The translations under genes were made by a program, and so were the position numbers. A model generated the notes under the pieces. That model did no database searches. It was not told where the DNA came from and saw nothing but the letters and a program-made list of their open reading frames with translations. This document shows, piece after piece, positions 42,006 to 51,181 of a stretch of DNA of 64,000 nucleotides (position 1 is the stretch's first letter; every line of letters starts with the position of its first letter). Where the stretch lies: NCBI RefSeq assembly GCF_003711105.1, contig NZ_CP023865.1:3249001-3313000 (forward strand), given 5' to 3'. Source of the stretch: Actinoplanes teichomyceticus ATCC 31121 (GTDB lineage: Bacteria; Actinomycetota; Actinomycetes; Mycobacteriales; Micromonosporaceae).

Positions 42006-43652
42006 ATGGGGGAGGACGAGCGCGGCGGCGCGGCGGTCACCGGGTCCGGAGGGATGCCCGCGGCGGTGATGACCGCGATGGAGATGGATGCCGGCGGGAT
42101 GACGCAGAGCGCCGCGGACCGGATGGCGGCGCTGACCGCGCGGGCCACCCGAGCCGCCTGCGCGATGATCAATATCAGGGACGGCCGGCGGCTGCGGTTG
42201 ATCGGCGGCTACGACGTACCGGCGCTCTTCCGCCGCGGGGAGCCGGTGCCGATGTTCTCGACGCTGGCCGGCATCGTGATCAGCGGTGGCTTCCCGCTGG
42301 TCATCACGGACGTGGACGCCGACGACCGGGTGCCGGTCGACGCGCCGGCCCGCTCGGCGGGCCTGCGCGCGTATGCCGGGTTCCCGATCCTGGACCCGGA
42401 CGGGCAGATCGTCGGGGTGTGCGCGGTCATGGACTACCGCACCCGCGCCTGGTCGGCGGAGGAGCTGACCGCCGTCGACGACGGGGCGCAGGCCTGCACC
42501 GCGTTCGTCGCCGCCCAGTACGCCCGCGAGCGCGAGCACCAGCAGCGGCTGTTCCTCGACACGCTGCTGGACAGCCTCGATACCGGGGTGGCCGCCTGCG
42601 ACGCCGCCGGTGAGCTGGTCGTGGTGAACCGCTCCCTGCGCGAACGCCTGGGGACACCGAACCTGCAGCGCAGCGCCGAGGACTGGGCCGCCCGCCTGCC
42701 GATCACCGACACCGACGGCACCCCGATCCCGGCGGAGGGCACGAGCCTGCTGCGCGCACTGCGCGGCGAGGCCGTCCGCGGCGAGGAGAACATCCTGCAC
42801 CTGCACGGGGAACGCCGGCTGTTCCGGATCAACGGGCATCCGATCACCAGCCCCGACGGGCAACGCCTCGGCGCGGTCGCGGTCTTTCACGACATCACCG
42901 CCGCCCGCCGCGCCGAGCAGCTCCAGCAGGTGCTCAGCCGCACCAAGGACGACTACCTCAACCTGGTGGGCCACGAGCTGCGCACCCCGCTGACGGTCAT
43001 CGACGCGTACCTGGATCTGATGCACGCCGCGGACCCGGACGAACCGGTGGCCGACCTGCTACCCATGATCCACGCCGCGCGGCGCGGCAGCATCCGGCTG
43101 CGCCGGCTGGTCGAGACGCTGCTGGACCTGTCCGCGCTCGACGCCGGCCGCAGCCCGTTGCGGCCGGCCGACATCAACTTCAGCACCGTCGTCACCGGCG
43201 CCGTCCATGACCGGCAGGCCCAAGCAGCCGCCAAGAACATCACCCTCACCTGCGACGCCGCGCCGATCACGCCGCTGCACGCCGACCGGCACCGGCTGTA
43301 CCAGATGGTCACCGCGCTGCTGGACAACGCCGTCACCTACACCCCGGCGGGTGGAGCCGTCACCGTCCGGCTGACCAGCACCGGCCACCTCGCCGACCTG
43401 GTCGTCAGCGACACCGGATTCGGCATCCCCGAGCACGAGCTGCCGCACGTCTTCCAGCGCTTCTTCCGCGGCGCCATCACCACCGAACTCGCCATCGCCG
43501 GAACCGGTCTCGGCCTGACCATCGCCCAGCTGATCGTCGAGCGCCACCACGGGACGATCACCGCCGGGCCCAACCCCGACGGGCAACGCGGCACCACCAT
43601 CCGCGTCACCCTGCCGCAGACGACCGGCGCGCCCGCCGGCGCGTCGCCGTAG
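42006..43652 (+). CDS. GAF-PAS sensor histidine kinase
   Basis: The product is 548 residues. A GAF-like domain (about 30-175), a PAS domain (about 180-300, LLDSLDTGVAACD), HisKA with GHELRTP (His323), and HATPase with ALLDNAVTYTP, DTGFGIP and GTGLGLTI. There is no membrane segment. The PAS core LLDSLDTGVAACD is identical to that of the divergent kinase, so the two are paralogues sharing a sensing module. No response regulator is next to it. ATG 42006 is preferred over the adjacent TTG 42003. Confidence 0.9.
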   Translation: MGEDERGGAAVTGSGGMPAAVMTAMEMDAGGMTQSAADRMAALTARATRAACAMINIRDGRRLRLIGGYDVPALFRRGEPVPMFSTLAGIVISGGFPLVITDVDADDRVPVDAPARSAGLRAYAGFPILDPDGQIVGVCAVMDYRTRAWSAEELTAVDDGAQACTAFVAAQYAREREHQQRLFLDTLLDSLDTGVAACDAAGELVVVNRSLRERLGTPNLQRSAEDWAARLPITDTDGTPIPAEGTSLLRALRGEAVRGEENILHLHGERRLFRINGHPITSPDGQRLGAVAVFHDITAARRAEQLQQVLSRTKDDYLNLVGHELRTPLTVIDAYLDLMHAADPDEPVADLLPMIHAARRGSIRLRRLVETLLDLSALDAGRSPLRPADINFSTVVTGAVHDRQAQAAAKNITLTCDAAPITPLHADRHRLYQMVTALLDNAVTYTPAGGAVTVRLTSTGHLADLVVSDTGFGIPEHELPHVFQRFFRGAITTELAIAGTGLGLTIAQLIVERHHGTITAGPNPDGQRGTTIRVTLPQTTGAPAGASP

Positions 43653-43726
43653 CCGGGCGCCCGCCACCGGTATGCGAGCTGGACCGGGCCGCCCGGCTCG
43701 ACACCGCCCGGCGGGCGGGCCCGGCT
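43651..43726. terminator. Hairpin between convergent kinase and secreted protein genes
   Basis: AGCCGGGCGCCCGCC at 43651-43665 pairs with GGCGGGCGGGCCCGGCT at 43710-43726 with a 2-base bulge. It begins at the kinase stop and reaches the stop of the convergent gene, so it can serve both. Confidence 0.5.
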
Positions 43727-44366
43727 ACCAGCGGAAGGTCTCGGTCCGGCCGGCGCTGGGCGAGGCGGCCCGCAGGACAGCGTGCCGCAGCCCGGTCAGG
43801 CCCAGCTCGGCCGTGACGTACCGGTTGTCGATCTGCATGGTGAACGCGCCGTGGCCCGGGTCGGCGCTCGTGTAGTACCCCTCCCACGACCAGACCGAGC
43901 CGGCGCGGGCGCGCAGCGTTCCCTGGTAGTCGCCGGTGTAGTCGAACTCGGCGGAGACGTAGAGGTTGTTCGCCTGCGACTTGAGTGTGGTGTAGCCGGT
44001 GACGTTGTTGCGGCACACGTAGAACAACTCGTTCGGGCCCGGGCCCGGCGCGACGGCGCGCAGCGCGTTCTCCAGCAGCGCGTCGTAGTCGACCTCCACG
44101 GTCACGTACTGGCCGTTGGCGTCGGAGAGGATCGACACATCGGAGTAGCACTGCTTGGCGGCGGCGGCGGTGCCGGCCGGACCGACCGCCTCGCGCATCC
44201 GCTCCAGCACCGCCGGGCCCCGGCCCGCGGCGACCAGCACAGCCGTCGAGCGGAACGGACTCGCGGCGGCCGGGGCGGCGCCGGCCGCCACGGCCGGCAG
44301 CACTGCGGCGAACAATGCGGCGACCGTCCGGAATGCTGTGCCGGATCTGGACCGACGTCGGTTCAT
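43725..44366 (-). CDS. Secreted fascin-like beta-trefoil protein
   Basis: The product is 213 residues with a signal peptide (MNRRRSRSG then a hydrophobic Ala/Val run ending PAAAS). Three repeats follow the fascin/beta-trefoil rhythm: QYVTVEVDYDALLENALRA, then NNLYVSAEFDYTGDYQGTLRARA, then NRYVTAELGLTGLRHAVLRA. Each repeat has a YV-s-AE strand and an L-R-A strand. Such trefoils bind carbohydrates or proteins. No enzyme domain is attached. ATG 44366 has GGAAGG upstream. Its target is unknown. Confidence 0.6.
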   Translation of the reverse strand: MNRRRSRSGTAFRTVAALFAAVLPAVAAGAAPAAASPFRSTAVLVAAGRGPAVLERMREAVGPAGTAAAAKQCYSDVSILSDANGQYVTVEVDYDALLENALRAVAPGPGPNELFYVCRNNVTGYTTLKSQANNLYVSAEFDYTGDYQGTLRARAGSVWSWEGYYTSADPGHGAFTMQIDNRYVTAELGLTGLRHAVLRAASPSAGRTETFRW

Positions 44367-44735
44367 CGCGCTGTTTCCTTCCGTTGTATCGGGGCGCGGC
44401 GTCACCCGGAGCCATTCTCGACACGAGAACTCACCAATCTCGGCGATGGTGTTCCCGTGGGCGGTGACACCCGCGTTGAGCTGCGGTTCGACGACACCGA
44501 AGCCTAGCGAGCGCATCGCTGCCGCTCCGGTGGAACACCGAATTCGCTACCGGGGCGAGGGTGCGGCTCGTGGATGGATCCCGGACGTGGTGATAGTGCG
44601 GCGGCCGGTCCGGAAGGGACCCGGGTGAATTCCGTTGTCAAAGGAGCGCGGCGGCGGAACATGCCGAAGCCGGCGATGCCGTGGCGGGGCGCGACGGGCG
44701 GCTTCGGGGGCGCCGATCGGTACGATGAGGCCGGT
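44367..44735. other. Gene-free interval upstream of the trefoil gene
   Basis: No gene is supported here. It should contain the promoter of the minus-strand trefoil gene. I find no clear -35/-10 pair. The CBM20 terminator occupies the right edge. Confidence 0.4.
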
Positions 44736-44776
44736 GCCGCGCCGAGGGATATCTGCGACATATCCCTCGGCGCGGC
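44736..44776 (-). terminator. Terminator of the CBM20 gene
   Basis: A perfect 17-base stem (44736-44752 with 44760-44776) and a 7-base loop start 9 bases after the CBM20 stop in the direction of transcription. Confidence 0.85.
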
Positions 44777-44785
44777 CGGAGCCGA

Positions 44786-45241
44786 TCAGTACCCGCCGTA
44801 GGTGTCGTGGGTGAGGTAGGTGCCGGTCGGCGGAGTGATGGTGATCCGGTTCTGCCGGGGGCCCTTCTCCCAGCGGGCGACGCTGCCGTCCGGGTTCTTC
44901 ACGATGTACTGGAACTCGATGTAGGTGTTCGGCGGCAGGGCGGCGCCACCGGTCCAGGTCGGGAACGTGGTGCGGGTGGTGGCGAGGGGGACGGCCTTGG
45001 CCGGGTCCCAGGCGCCGAGCGCCGGGATGCTGCCGACGACGTACACGTTCTGGCCCCAGGTGGTGAAGTCCGCGGTCACGTTGAACGTGGCCGCGATGGG
45101 GGCGACGTCGGCGGCGCTCGCGGTCACGGGCACGTTGTCGACGGCGGCCGGGGCCGCGAGAGCCGGTCCGGTGACACCGAGAACACCCGCGATCAGGCCG
45201 GTGGCGACCACGCCGAGGCGGACGGTGGTGCGGTTCGTCAT
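44786..45241 (-). CDS. Secreted starch-binding (CBM20) protein
   Basis: The product is 151 residues: a signal peptide (to about residue 32, GPALAAPAA) and a single CBM20 domain, with FNVTADFTTWGQNVYVVGSIPALGAWDPAKAVPL as the first half and IEFQYIVKNPDGSVARWEKGPRQNRITITPP as the second. The Trp and Tyr residues of the starch-binding sites are present. No catalytic domain is attached, so it binds starch or glycogen by itself. ATG 45241 has GGGAGA upstream. Confidence 0.9.
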   Translation of the reverse strand: MTNRTTVRLGVVATGLIAGVLGVTGPALAAPAAVDNVPVTASAADVAPIAATFNVTADFTTWGQNVYVVGSIPALGAWDPAKAVPLATTRTTFPTWTGGAALPPNTYIEFQYIVKNPDGSVARWEKGPRQNRITITPPTGTYLTHDTYGGY

Positions 45242-45276
45242 GCGGATCTCCCTGGGAAGAATGGGTCTACCGTCTT

Positions 45277-45301
45277 CCGCAAGAACTGGAACATCTTGCG
45301 G
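45277..45301 (-). promoter_or_regulatory. Inverted repeat upstream of the CBM20 gene
   Basis: CCGCAAGA-9-TCTTGCGG is a perfect 8-base inverted repeat 36 bases upstream of the CBM20 ATG. CTTGC-type half-sites are bound by LacI-family maltose regulators in actinomycetes, so this may be a sugar-responsive operator. Confidence 0.45.
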
Positions 45302-45712
45302 TCCCACAGGCTTGGCTGCGGGGCGGCAAACTCCACCTTGGACGGGAAGGCACCTCGGGTCAAGCTCATCGCCCAAGCTGTGAGCTGCATCTATGTGTCA
45401 TGACTGCGCCACATTCCACCGCTGGAGCGGCCAAACATTGCAATGAAATTTCTTTCAAGCCGTGTCCGGTGGCCGTCCTGTTCGACGGTTTGCGGCCGTC
45501 GGCCGCTTCGCCGGCGTCTGTGCCACCGCCATGAGCCGGTCCCGTCGCCGTCGCAGGCCACCCACCACCGGCTGCTGACGCGCTGTCGGCCGGGAGCCCG
45601 GTCGCTTCGCGCTGCAAGCCGAACTCCACGTGCGCCGGTTGATCCCGACGCGGTCGCCATCCGTGTTGCTGCTTGTCGAGATCAATTACGACCGAGGTCC
45701 GAGGAGGTTGAC
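45302..45712. other. Divergent upstream region, no gene
   Basis: The 471-base gap between the CBM20 and DUF4142 starts must hold both promoters. A relatively AT-rich part at 45430-45465 (GCAATGAAATTTCTTTCAAG, containing the palindrome GAAATTTC) is the most promoter-like. No coding sequence is supported. Confidence 0.35.
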
Positions 45713-46525
45713 GTGTTCGCCATTGATCGCCGGGTGCGCTGGCGCCGGCTGGGTGGTGCGGCGCTCGCCGCGGCGGCTCTGACACTGCTCGGCCCGCAGC
45801 CGGCACGGGCCGAGCCGGGCGTGCCGGTCCCGCCGAACGACCTGCTGTCCGACCGCGGCCGAGGCGAGGTCACCGACGCCGACCGCGACTTCGCGGTCAA
45901 GGTCCGCCTGGCCGGGCTGTGGGAGATCCCCGCGGGCGAGATGGCTCAGCAGAAGTCGACGGACCCCAGGGTCCGGGCGATCGGACGCGACATCGCCGCT
46001 CAGCATGTCGTGCTGGACCGGCTGGTCCGGGACGCCGCGAAGAAACTCGACGTCCCGCTGCCGGACGTGCCCACCAAGGACCAGCAGACATGGCTGGCCG
46101 AGATGCGCGCAGCCGAGGGCGAGGAATTCGACCAGATCTACATCGACCGGCTCCGCGCGGCACACGGCAAGATCTTCCCGGCGATCGCCACCATCCGGGC
46201 CGGCACCCGCAACGACACGGTGCGCAAACTCGCCCAGCGAGCCAACCAGTTCGTCATGACGCACATGACGCTGCTGGAGAGCAGCGGCATCGTCGACTTC
46301 GCCGCTCTGCCGACCGTGCCGGCGCCCACGACCGCCGCCGCCAAGGCCGGCGCCGACCTGGCGGCGGTGCGCTCCGCGGCCGGATCCGACACCCCGTCAT
46401 CGTCGGTGAGCGCGCCGGTGATCGCCCTCCTCGCCGCCGTCGGCGCCGGCCTGGCCCTGGTCGTCAGCAGGCGGCTCATGCGGGACCCGCGTGCGCGATA
46501 CCGGCGGCAACGGCGCCGGCTCTAG
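45713..46525 (+). CDS. Exported DUF4142 (ferritin-like) protein with C-terminal anchor
   Basis: The product is 270 residues. It has a signal peptide (to about residue 33, LGPQPARAE), a four-helix DUF4142 domain (TDADRDFAVKVRLAGLWEIPAGEMAQQ through TRNDTVRKLAQRANQFVMTHMTLLESSG), then an Ala/Ser-rich linker, a membrane segment (APVIALLAAVGAGLALVV) and a basic tail. This places the domain outside the membrane. Family function is unknown; it resembles ferritin-like folds. GTG 45713 has GAGGAGG upstream. A terminator follows. Confidence 0.85.
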   Translation: MFAIDRRVRWRRLGGAALAAAALTLLGPQPARAEPGVPVPPNDLLSDRGRGEVTDADRDFAVKVRLAGLWEIPAGEMAQQKSTDPRVRAIGRDIAAQHVVLDRLVRDAAKKLDVPLPDVPTKDQQTWLAEMRAAEGEEFDQIYIDRLRAAHGKIFPAIATIRAGTRNDTVRKLAQRANQFVMTHMTLLESSGIVDFAALPTVPAPTTAAAKAGADLAAVRSAAGSDTPSSSVSAPVIALLAAVGAGLALVVSRRLMRDPRARYRRQRRRL

Positions 46526-46543
46526 GGCCGCGCATCCCGCCCG

Positions 46544-46578
46544 CCCCGGCGAGTCACGCGACCGGGCACTCGCCGGGG
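46544..46578 (+). terminator. Terminator of the DUF4142 gene
   Basis: A perfect 11-base stem (CCCCGGCGAGT at 46544-46554 with 46568-46578) with a 13-base loop, 18 bases after the stop codon. Confidence 0.8.
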
Positions 46579-46754
46579 GAGGCGGTCGACCACCGCGTCA
46601 GGACGTCGGCTACAGTGGGTGCCTCAGGTGCTGAGGGGCGCCTGCCCGCGCAAGAGGCTCTCACCCTCCCCACACGATCGTCGTCTCCTCGACAACCCTC
46701 ACGAGTCGTTTTCGGCCACACGCGGATGGCCATCGGAAACGCAGTGGAGTTGTC

Positions 46755-47543
46755 ATGTCCTCTCTGCCCTCCCTGGCCGTGGTCACCGGCGCTGGTTCCG
46801 GCATCGGCTACGCCCTCACGCAGGCTCTGCTCGCCCGGGGCGTCGAGGTGGTGGCCGTCGACCGCGACACCAGCCGCCTCGACGACCGCGTCCAGGCGCA
46901 CCGGTTCGACGTCCGTGACGGAGCGGCCATGCGCGAACTGGCGGAGTCGCTGGCGGCGCGACCGGTGAATCACCTGTTCGCCAACGCGGGAGTCGGCGTC
47001 GCCGGCGATGTGCTGTCCGCGCCGGAGCAGGCGTGGCAGTGGGCCTGGGACGTCAACGTGGTCAGCGTGCTGCGCACCCTGCGCCTGTGGTGGCCGCACC
47101 TGGTCTCCGGCCGGGGCAAGGCGGTGGTCACCGTGTCGGCGGCGGCCCTGCAGAGCTACCCGGGCGCGGGCCCGTACCGTGCCACCAAGGCGGCGTTGCT
47201 CAGCGCGCTGGAGGGTCTCTACTACCAGGCCCAGGGCAGCGGTGTCGGGGTGCACGCCCTGTGCCCGGGTCTGGTGCGCACCGACATCACCGCGGTGCAC
47301 CGCTACGCCGAGGCCACGCAGGCCGCACCGGCCGGGCCGAACCCGTTCGAGACGTTCATGCGTACCGCGGTGCGCGAGGCCGAACCGGCCGACGCGTTCG
47401 CCCGGCGGGTCCTGGACGGCCTGGACCGTGGCGCACCGTTCTACTGGTTCACCCATCCGGAGACCATGGCGTGGACCGAAGGGCGCCACCACTGCGCGGT
47501 CCACGCCGGCACGCCGTTCGCCGACTTCGGGGCGCCGGCGTGA
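46755..47543 (+). CDS. Short-chain dehydrogenase/reductase
   Basis: The product is 262 residues, a classical SDR. It has TGAGSGIG (cofactor loop), VDRDTS (Asp after beta-2; NAD(H) or NADP(H) not decided), LFANAGVG, and the active site SAAALQSYPGAGPYRATKAAL (Ser, Tyr, Lys). It oxidises alcohols or reduces ketones. The next gene overlaps by GTGA, so the two are co-translated. Substrate unknown. ATG 46755 is preceded by GTGGAG. Confidence 0.9.
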   Translation: MSSLPSLAVVTGAGSGIGYALTQALLARGVEVVAVDRDTSRLDDRVQAHRFDVRDGAAMRELAESLAARPVNHLFANAGVGVAGDVLSAPEQAWQWAWDVNVVSVLRTLRLWWPHLVSGRGKAVVTVSAAALQSYPGAGPYRATKAALLSALEGLYYQAQGSGVGVHALCPGLVRTDITAVHRYAEATQAAPAGPNPFETFMRTAVREAEPADAFARRVLDGLDRGAPFYWFTHPETMAWTEGRHHCAVHAGTPFADFGAPA

Positions 47544-48091
47544 ACGAGCTGGTCGCCGAACTGAAGACTCGCGCGCGACTGGGCCTCAACGCCGCCCGGC
47601 GCGGCGATGTCGGCCTCATCGACCGGGCCCGGGCCGGACTCGGGCGTGTCCCGTCGCCGGTGGCCGAATGGCGCTTGCGGCACTGCCTGACCCTGGTCGC
47701 CAACGAGGCCGGCTTCGACGGCTGGGAGCAGGCCCGGCGGGTGCTCGGCGGCGAGGCCGTGACCGGCGACGACATGGGCGCCTTCTGGCACGCGCCACGC
47801 TGCGCCGGACTGCTCAGCCACTGGTTCACCGGATACGCCGAGGCCAGTGCGTTCCTTGCCGGCGCCGACGGTCGGGTGCTGCTGCCGTACCGCCGGCAGT
47901 TCGTCGTCGCCGACGACAACTATCTGGAGGCGGTCGGCGTACCCGGCGACGCCGAACCGTGGCGCCGCGCCGGGCGTGACCTCGTCGCCGCCTACGGCAC
48001 GCCCGGCTGGCTCGCTCTCGCCCGGCACCGTCTGCACGCCACCCGCTCGGCCGACGTCCCGGGCCGCCGCACTCAGATGATCAGGCCGTGA
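47540..48091 (+). CDS. Conserved protein of unknown function
   Basis: The product is 183 residues with no signal or membrane segment. It starts with a basic helix (ELVAELKTRARLGLNAARRGD) and has Trp/Arg-rich segments (EWRLRHCLTLVANEAGFDGWEQARRVL; FWHAPRCAGLLSHWFTGYAEA) and LLPYRRQFVVADDNYLEAVG. I do not recognise the family. It is coupled to the SDR gene by a GTGA overlap, and its last 19 bases overlap the end of the convergent GH3 gene. Confidence 0.75.
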   Translation: MNELVAELKTRARLGLNAARRGDVGLIDRARAGLGRVPSPVAEWRLRHCLTLVANEAGFDGWEQARRVLGGEAVTGDDMGAFWHAPRCAGLLSHWFTGYAEASAFLAGADGRVLLPYRRQFVVADDNYLEAVGVPGDAEPWRRAGRDLVAAYGTPGWLALARHRLHATRSADVPGRRTQMIRP

Positions 48092-49818
48092 CCGTACGGG
48101 TACAGCGGATCGGCCGTGTCGTTCGGCACGTCCTCCCGTGACGCCGCCACCGCGGCCATCGACGACGGCAGTTCGAACGGCAGGGTCCCGCCCGACGGGG
48201 AACGTCCGAACAGCACGTCCAGCAGCGCCTCGTCGCTCGATCCGAAGCTGCCCACCAGCGCCGCGGCCTGCCCGGTGAGCGGGGTCAACACGGCCGGCCG
48301 GTCCAGCCAGACGTCCACCACGGTCGGCACGGTCGAGGCGACCTGGAGCACCGGGGCCAGTTCGTCGGCCGTCCACTCCAGGCGCCCCGCGTGGAAGAAC
48401 GCCTCGAACCCGCCGCCGCGTGGCTCGAACGGCGCGGCGCGGCGGACGATCGCCACGTCGGCCCGGGCCGGATCGTCGACCACCTCGGCGTAGCCGGCGG
48501 CGACTGCCGGGTCGACGCCGTCCAGATAGACCGCGGCGCCCTCGGTCAGCGGGAGGACGCCGTCGTTGTCGAGGACCACCAGGGACCGGCGCTGGGCCTC
48601 CAGACCGGCGGCGCGGAACGCGGACCGGCCGACGACGCGCGCGGTGGCGTCCGGGTCGACGTACCGGCGCTCGTCGAACAGGCCGAGGCGGAACTTGTCC
48701 CGCAGGATCCGGCGCACCGAGACGTCGACACGGGCCTCGCTGACCCGGCCGCGCTCGACGAGCTCGACGATCAGTTCCGGGCACTGCTCGCCGCCGAGCT
48801 GGTCGGCGCCGGCCTGCAGGATCCGCTCGATGCGGCCCAGCCGGTCCAGGTGCTCCACACCCCACGCGCGTGCCGGCATCGGCGTGCCCATGATCTCGGC
48901 GTCGGTGACCAGGCCCCAGTCGGTGCAGACCACGCCGTCGAAGCCGTACCGGCCGCGCAGCAGGCCCTCGATCACGCCGCGGTTGAAGCCGAAGCCGACC
49001 TGCTCGTGCTCGGTGTCCACCGGCATCCCGTAGTACGGCATGACCTGCGCGGCGCCGGCGGCGAACGCGGCCTCGAACGGCTTGAGGTGGTAGTCCCACA
49101 TGCCGCCCGGGTAGACCTGTTCGCGGCCGTAGGGGAAGTGCGCGTCCTCGCCGTTCATCTGCGGTCCGGCGCCGGGGAAGTGCTTGACCATCGCGGCCAC
49201 GCTGTCCGGGCCCAGCGCCGGGCCCTGCAGACCCTGGATGTACGCGGTCAGCAGCGCGGACACCATGTCGGCGTCGGAGCCCAGGGTGCCGCTGGTGCGG
49301 GCCCAGCGCGGCTCGGTGGCGAGATCGGCCATCGGGTGCAGGGCGACCCGGATGCCCGCGGCCACGTACTCCTGGCGGGCGATGTCGGCGAACTCGCGTA
49401 CCAGATCGGGGTCCTTGGTGGCGCCCAGGCCGATCGGTTCCGGCCAGGCGGAGAAGCCGCCCGCCGCCGCCGAGGCCGCCGGGTTGTCGATGACGCCGTG
49501 CCGCGGGTCGGTCGAGACGGTGACCGGGATCCCGGGTCCGGTGGACTCGGCGAGGGCCTGGATCCGGTTGTGCCACTCGGCGATCCTGCGCGGCGCGACC
49601 GGCCCCGTGGTCAGGATGTTGACGTGGTTGATGAGCTTGCCGGCGACCAGATCGGTGGCGGAGGCGACCATCGCGTCGCCTTCGTGCAGCGTGCCGTCCG
49701 GGTTGACGATGATCATGGTGTGGAACATCAGGCCGGCCTTCTCGGCCAGGCTCAACCTCGAGAGCAGGTCGCCGACCCGGTCGTCGAGACAGCGGGTGGG
49801 GTCTTGGTAGGGGTGCAT
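48073..49818 (-). CDS. Glycoside hydrolase family 3 enzyme
   Basis: The product is 581 residues. The GH3 TIM barrel shows GIPVTVSTDPRHGVIDNP, MVKHFPGAGP and the nucleophile in VVCTDWGLV; the C-terminal alpha/beta sandwich ends in LPFELPSSM and DPLYPYGHGL. It has no signal peptide, so it acts in the cytoplasm on an imported glycoside. It is about 90 bases downstream of an MFS importer gene on the same strand and is likely controlled by the divergent ROK fusion. beta-Glucosidase/xylosidase type activity is likely. ATG 49818 has GGAGA upstream. Confidence 0.88.
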   Translation of the reverse strand: MHPYQDPTRCLDDRVGDLLSRLSLAEKAGLMFHTMIIVNPDGTLHEGDAMVASATDLVAGKLINHVNILTTGPVAPRRIAEWHNRIQALAESTGPGIPVTVSTDPRHGVIDNPAASAAAGGFSAWPEPIGLGATKDPDLVREFADIARQEYVAAGIRVALHPMADLATEPRWARTSGTLGSDADMVSALLTAYIQGLQGPALGPDSVAAMVKHFPGAGPQMNGEDAHFPYGREQVYPGGMWDYHLKPFEAAFAAGAAQVMPYYGMPVDTEHEQVGFGFNRGVIEGLLRGRYGFDGVVCTDWGLVTDAEIMGTPMPARAWGVEHLDRLGRIERILQAGADQLGGEQCPELIVELVERGRVSEARVDVSVRRILRDKFRLGLFDERRYVDPDATARVVGRSAFRAAGLEAQRRSLVVLDNDGVLPLTEGAAVYLDGVDPAVAAGYAEVVDDPARADVAIVRRAAPFEPRGGGFEAFFHAGRLEWTADELAPVLQVASTVPTVVDVWLDRPAVLTPLTGQAAALVGSFGSSDEALLDVLFGRSPSGGTLPFELPSSMAAVAASREDVPNDTADPLYPYGHGLII

Positions 49819-49909
49819 CGTCGTGTCTCCAGGCGGTATGGGTGTGGGCGGGCGCCGCGGATCGTGACCAGCAGCGATCCGATTCCCCGGCGGTGTGGGA
49901 GGGGCGGGA

Positions 49910-51181
49910 TCAGCGGGCGCCGCGAACCATGTGGACCAGCAGCGATCCGGCGACGGCCACGACCGCCCCGGACAGGAACAGGGCGCTGTAGTTCGCGTCG
50001 CCGCCACCGATGGCCAGGATCGGCGCGGCCAGGATCGGCACCAGCGACTGGGGCAGGGCGTTGGCGATGTTGAGCACGCCCATGTCCTTGGCCGCGTCGT
50101 CCGGGTTCGGCAGCACGTCGGTGGCGAGCGCCAGATCGACCGCGAGGTAGACGCCCTCGCCGAGGCCGAACAGCGCGCAGGCGGCGAGGAAGACGCCGAA
50201 GCTGCCGGCGAACGCGATGACCGCCAGGGACGCGGCGATGACCAGGCCCGCGCCGAACACGAACGGCCTGCGGCGCCCGGTGCGGTCGGACAGCGTGCCG
50301 CCCACTGCCGAGCCGGCGACCAGGCCCGCCGTGGTGATCAGCGTGGCCAGCAGGATGCCGTTGGCGACGGTGCCGCTGGTGTATCCGAATCGGTCGATCA
50401 GCAGGTAGGCCTGGTAGGTGGTGAGCGAGGAGAGGCCCATCCAGAGCAGGAAGCGGCTCAGGATGTTCCAGGCGAAGTCCGGGTGGCGGCGCGGGTCGAC
50501 GGCGAAGGTTCGCAGGAACGCGCCGAGGCGGTACGGCGCGAAGTGTCCCTTCTCGGCCGGGCGGTCCTTGAGGATGGTCACCAGCAGGGCCACGGTGGCC
50601 ACCCCGATCGCGGCGGGAACCGCGAACATCAGCAGGGCGTTGCCGGCCAGGGCCGCGGCGAGCGCGCTGCCGGCCAGGATCGCGACCGAGGTCATCAGGC
50701 CGAGGATGCCGCTGACCTTGCCGCGCTGCCGGGCCGGGATCTGGTCCGGCAGCAGCGCGGTCAGGGTGGCCAGGGTGGCGTTGACGCCGAGCTGCGCCAG
50801 CGCCCAGCCGGCGGTGAGCACCGGCACGCTGCCGCCGAGCGCGACGACCAGCAGGCCGGCGAAGCCGACCACCATGCCGCCGATCAGCCACGGGCGGCGG
50901 CGGCCGAAGCGGGAGGTGGTGCGGTCCGACATGGCGCCGAAGAAGGGGTTGCCGAGCAGCGCGAGGACGGCGCCGACGGACAGCACGGTGCCCAGGGCTG
51001 CGGCCTTGTCGTCCGGGGCGATCTGGGAGACCCGGATGGACATGGTCACCACGACCGGCGTGAGGATCGTCAGGTACGCCCCGAGCTGGGCGAGCGCCAT
51101 CGCGACGATCAGCCGGGCGGGTGCGTCCGGTGCGGGGGGAACGGCCGTGGTGGTGGCCGGCCGGGACGAGACAGTGGTCAT
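49910..51181 (-). CDS. MFS transporter (probable glycoside permease)
   Basis: The product is 423 residues with 12 predicted segments; GAMSDRTTSRFGRRRPWLIGG and GTLSDRTGRRRPFVFG are two MFS motif A copies, one per half. The RFGRRRPWLIGG element is typical of GPH/sucrose-type sugar permeases. Position just upstream of the GH3 gene suggests it imports the glycoside that GH3 cleaves. The ROK fusion gene is divergent, 261 bases away. Confidence 0.88.
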   Translation of the reverse strand: MTTVSSRPATTTAVPPAPDAPARLIVAMALAQLGAYLTILTPVVVTMSIRVSQIAPDDKAAALGTVLSVGAVLALLGNPFFGAMSDRTTSRFGRRRPWLIGGMVVGFAGLLVVALGGSVPVLTAGWALAQLGVNATLATLTALLPDQIPARQRGKVSGILGLMTSVAILAGSALAAALAGNALLMFAVPAAIGVATVALLVTILKDRPAEKGHFAPYRLGAFLRTFAVDPRRHPDFAWNILSRFLLWMGLSSLTTYQAYLLIDRFGYTSGTVANGILLATLITTAGLVAGSAVGGTLSDRTGRRRPFVFGAGLVIAASLAVIAFAGSFGVFLAACALFGLGEGVYLAVDLALATDVLPNPDDAAKDMGVLNIANALPQSLVPILAAPILAIGGGDANYSALFLSGAVVAVAGSLLVHMVRGAR

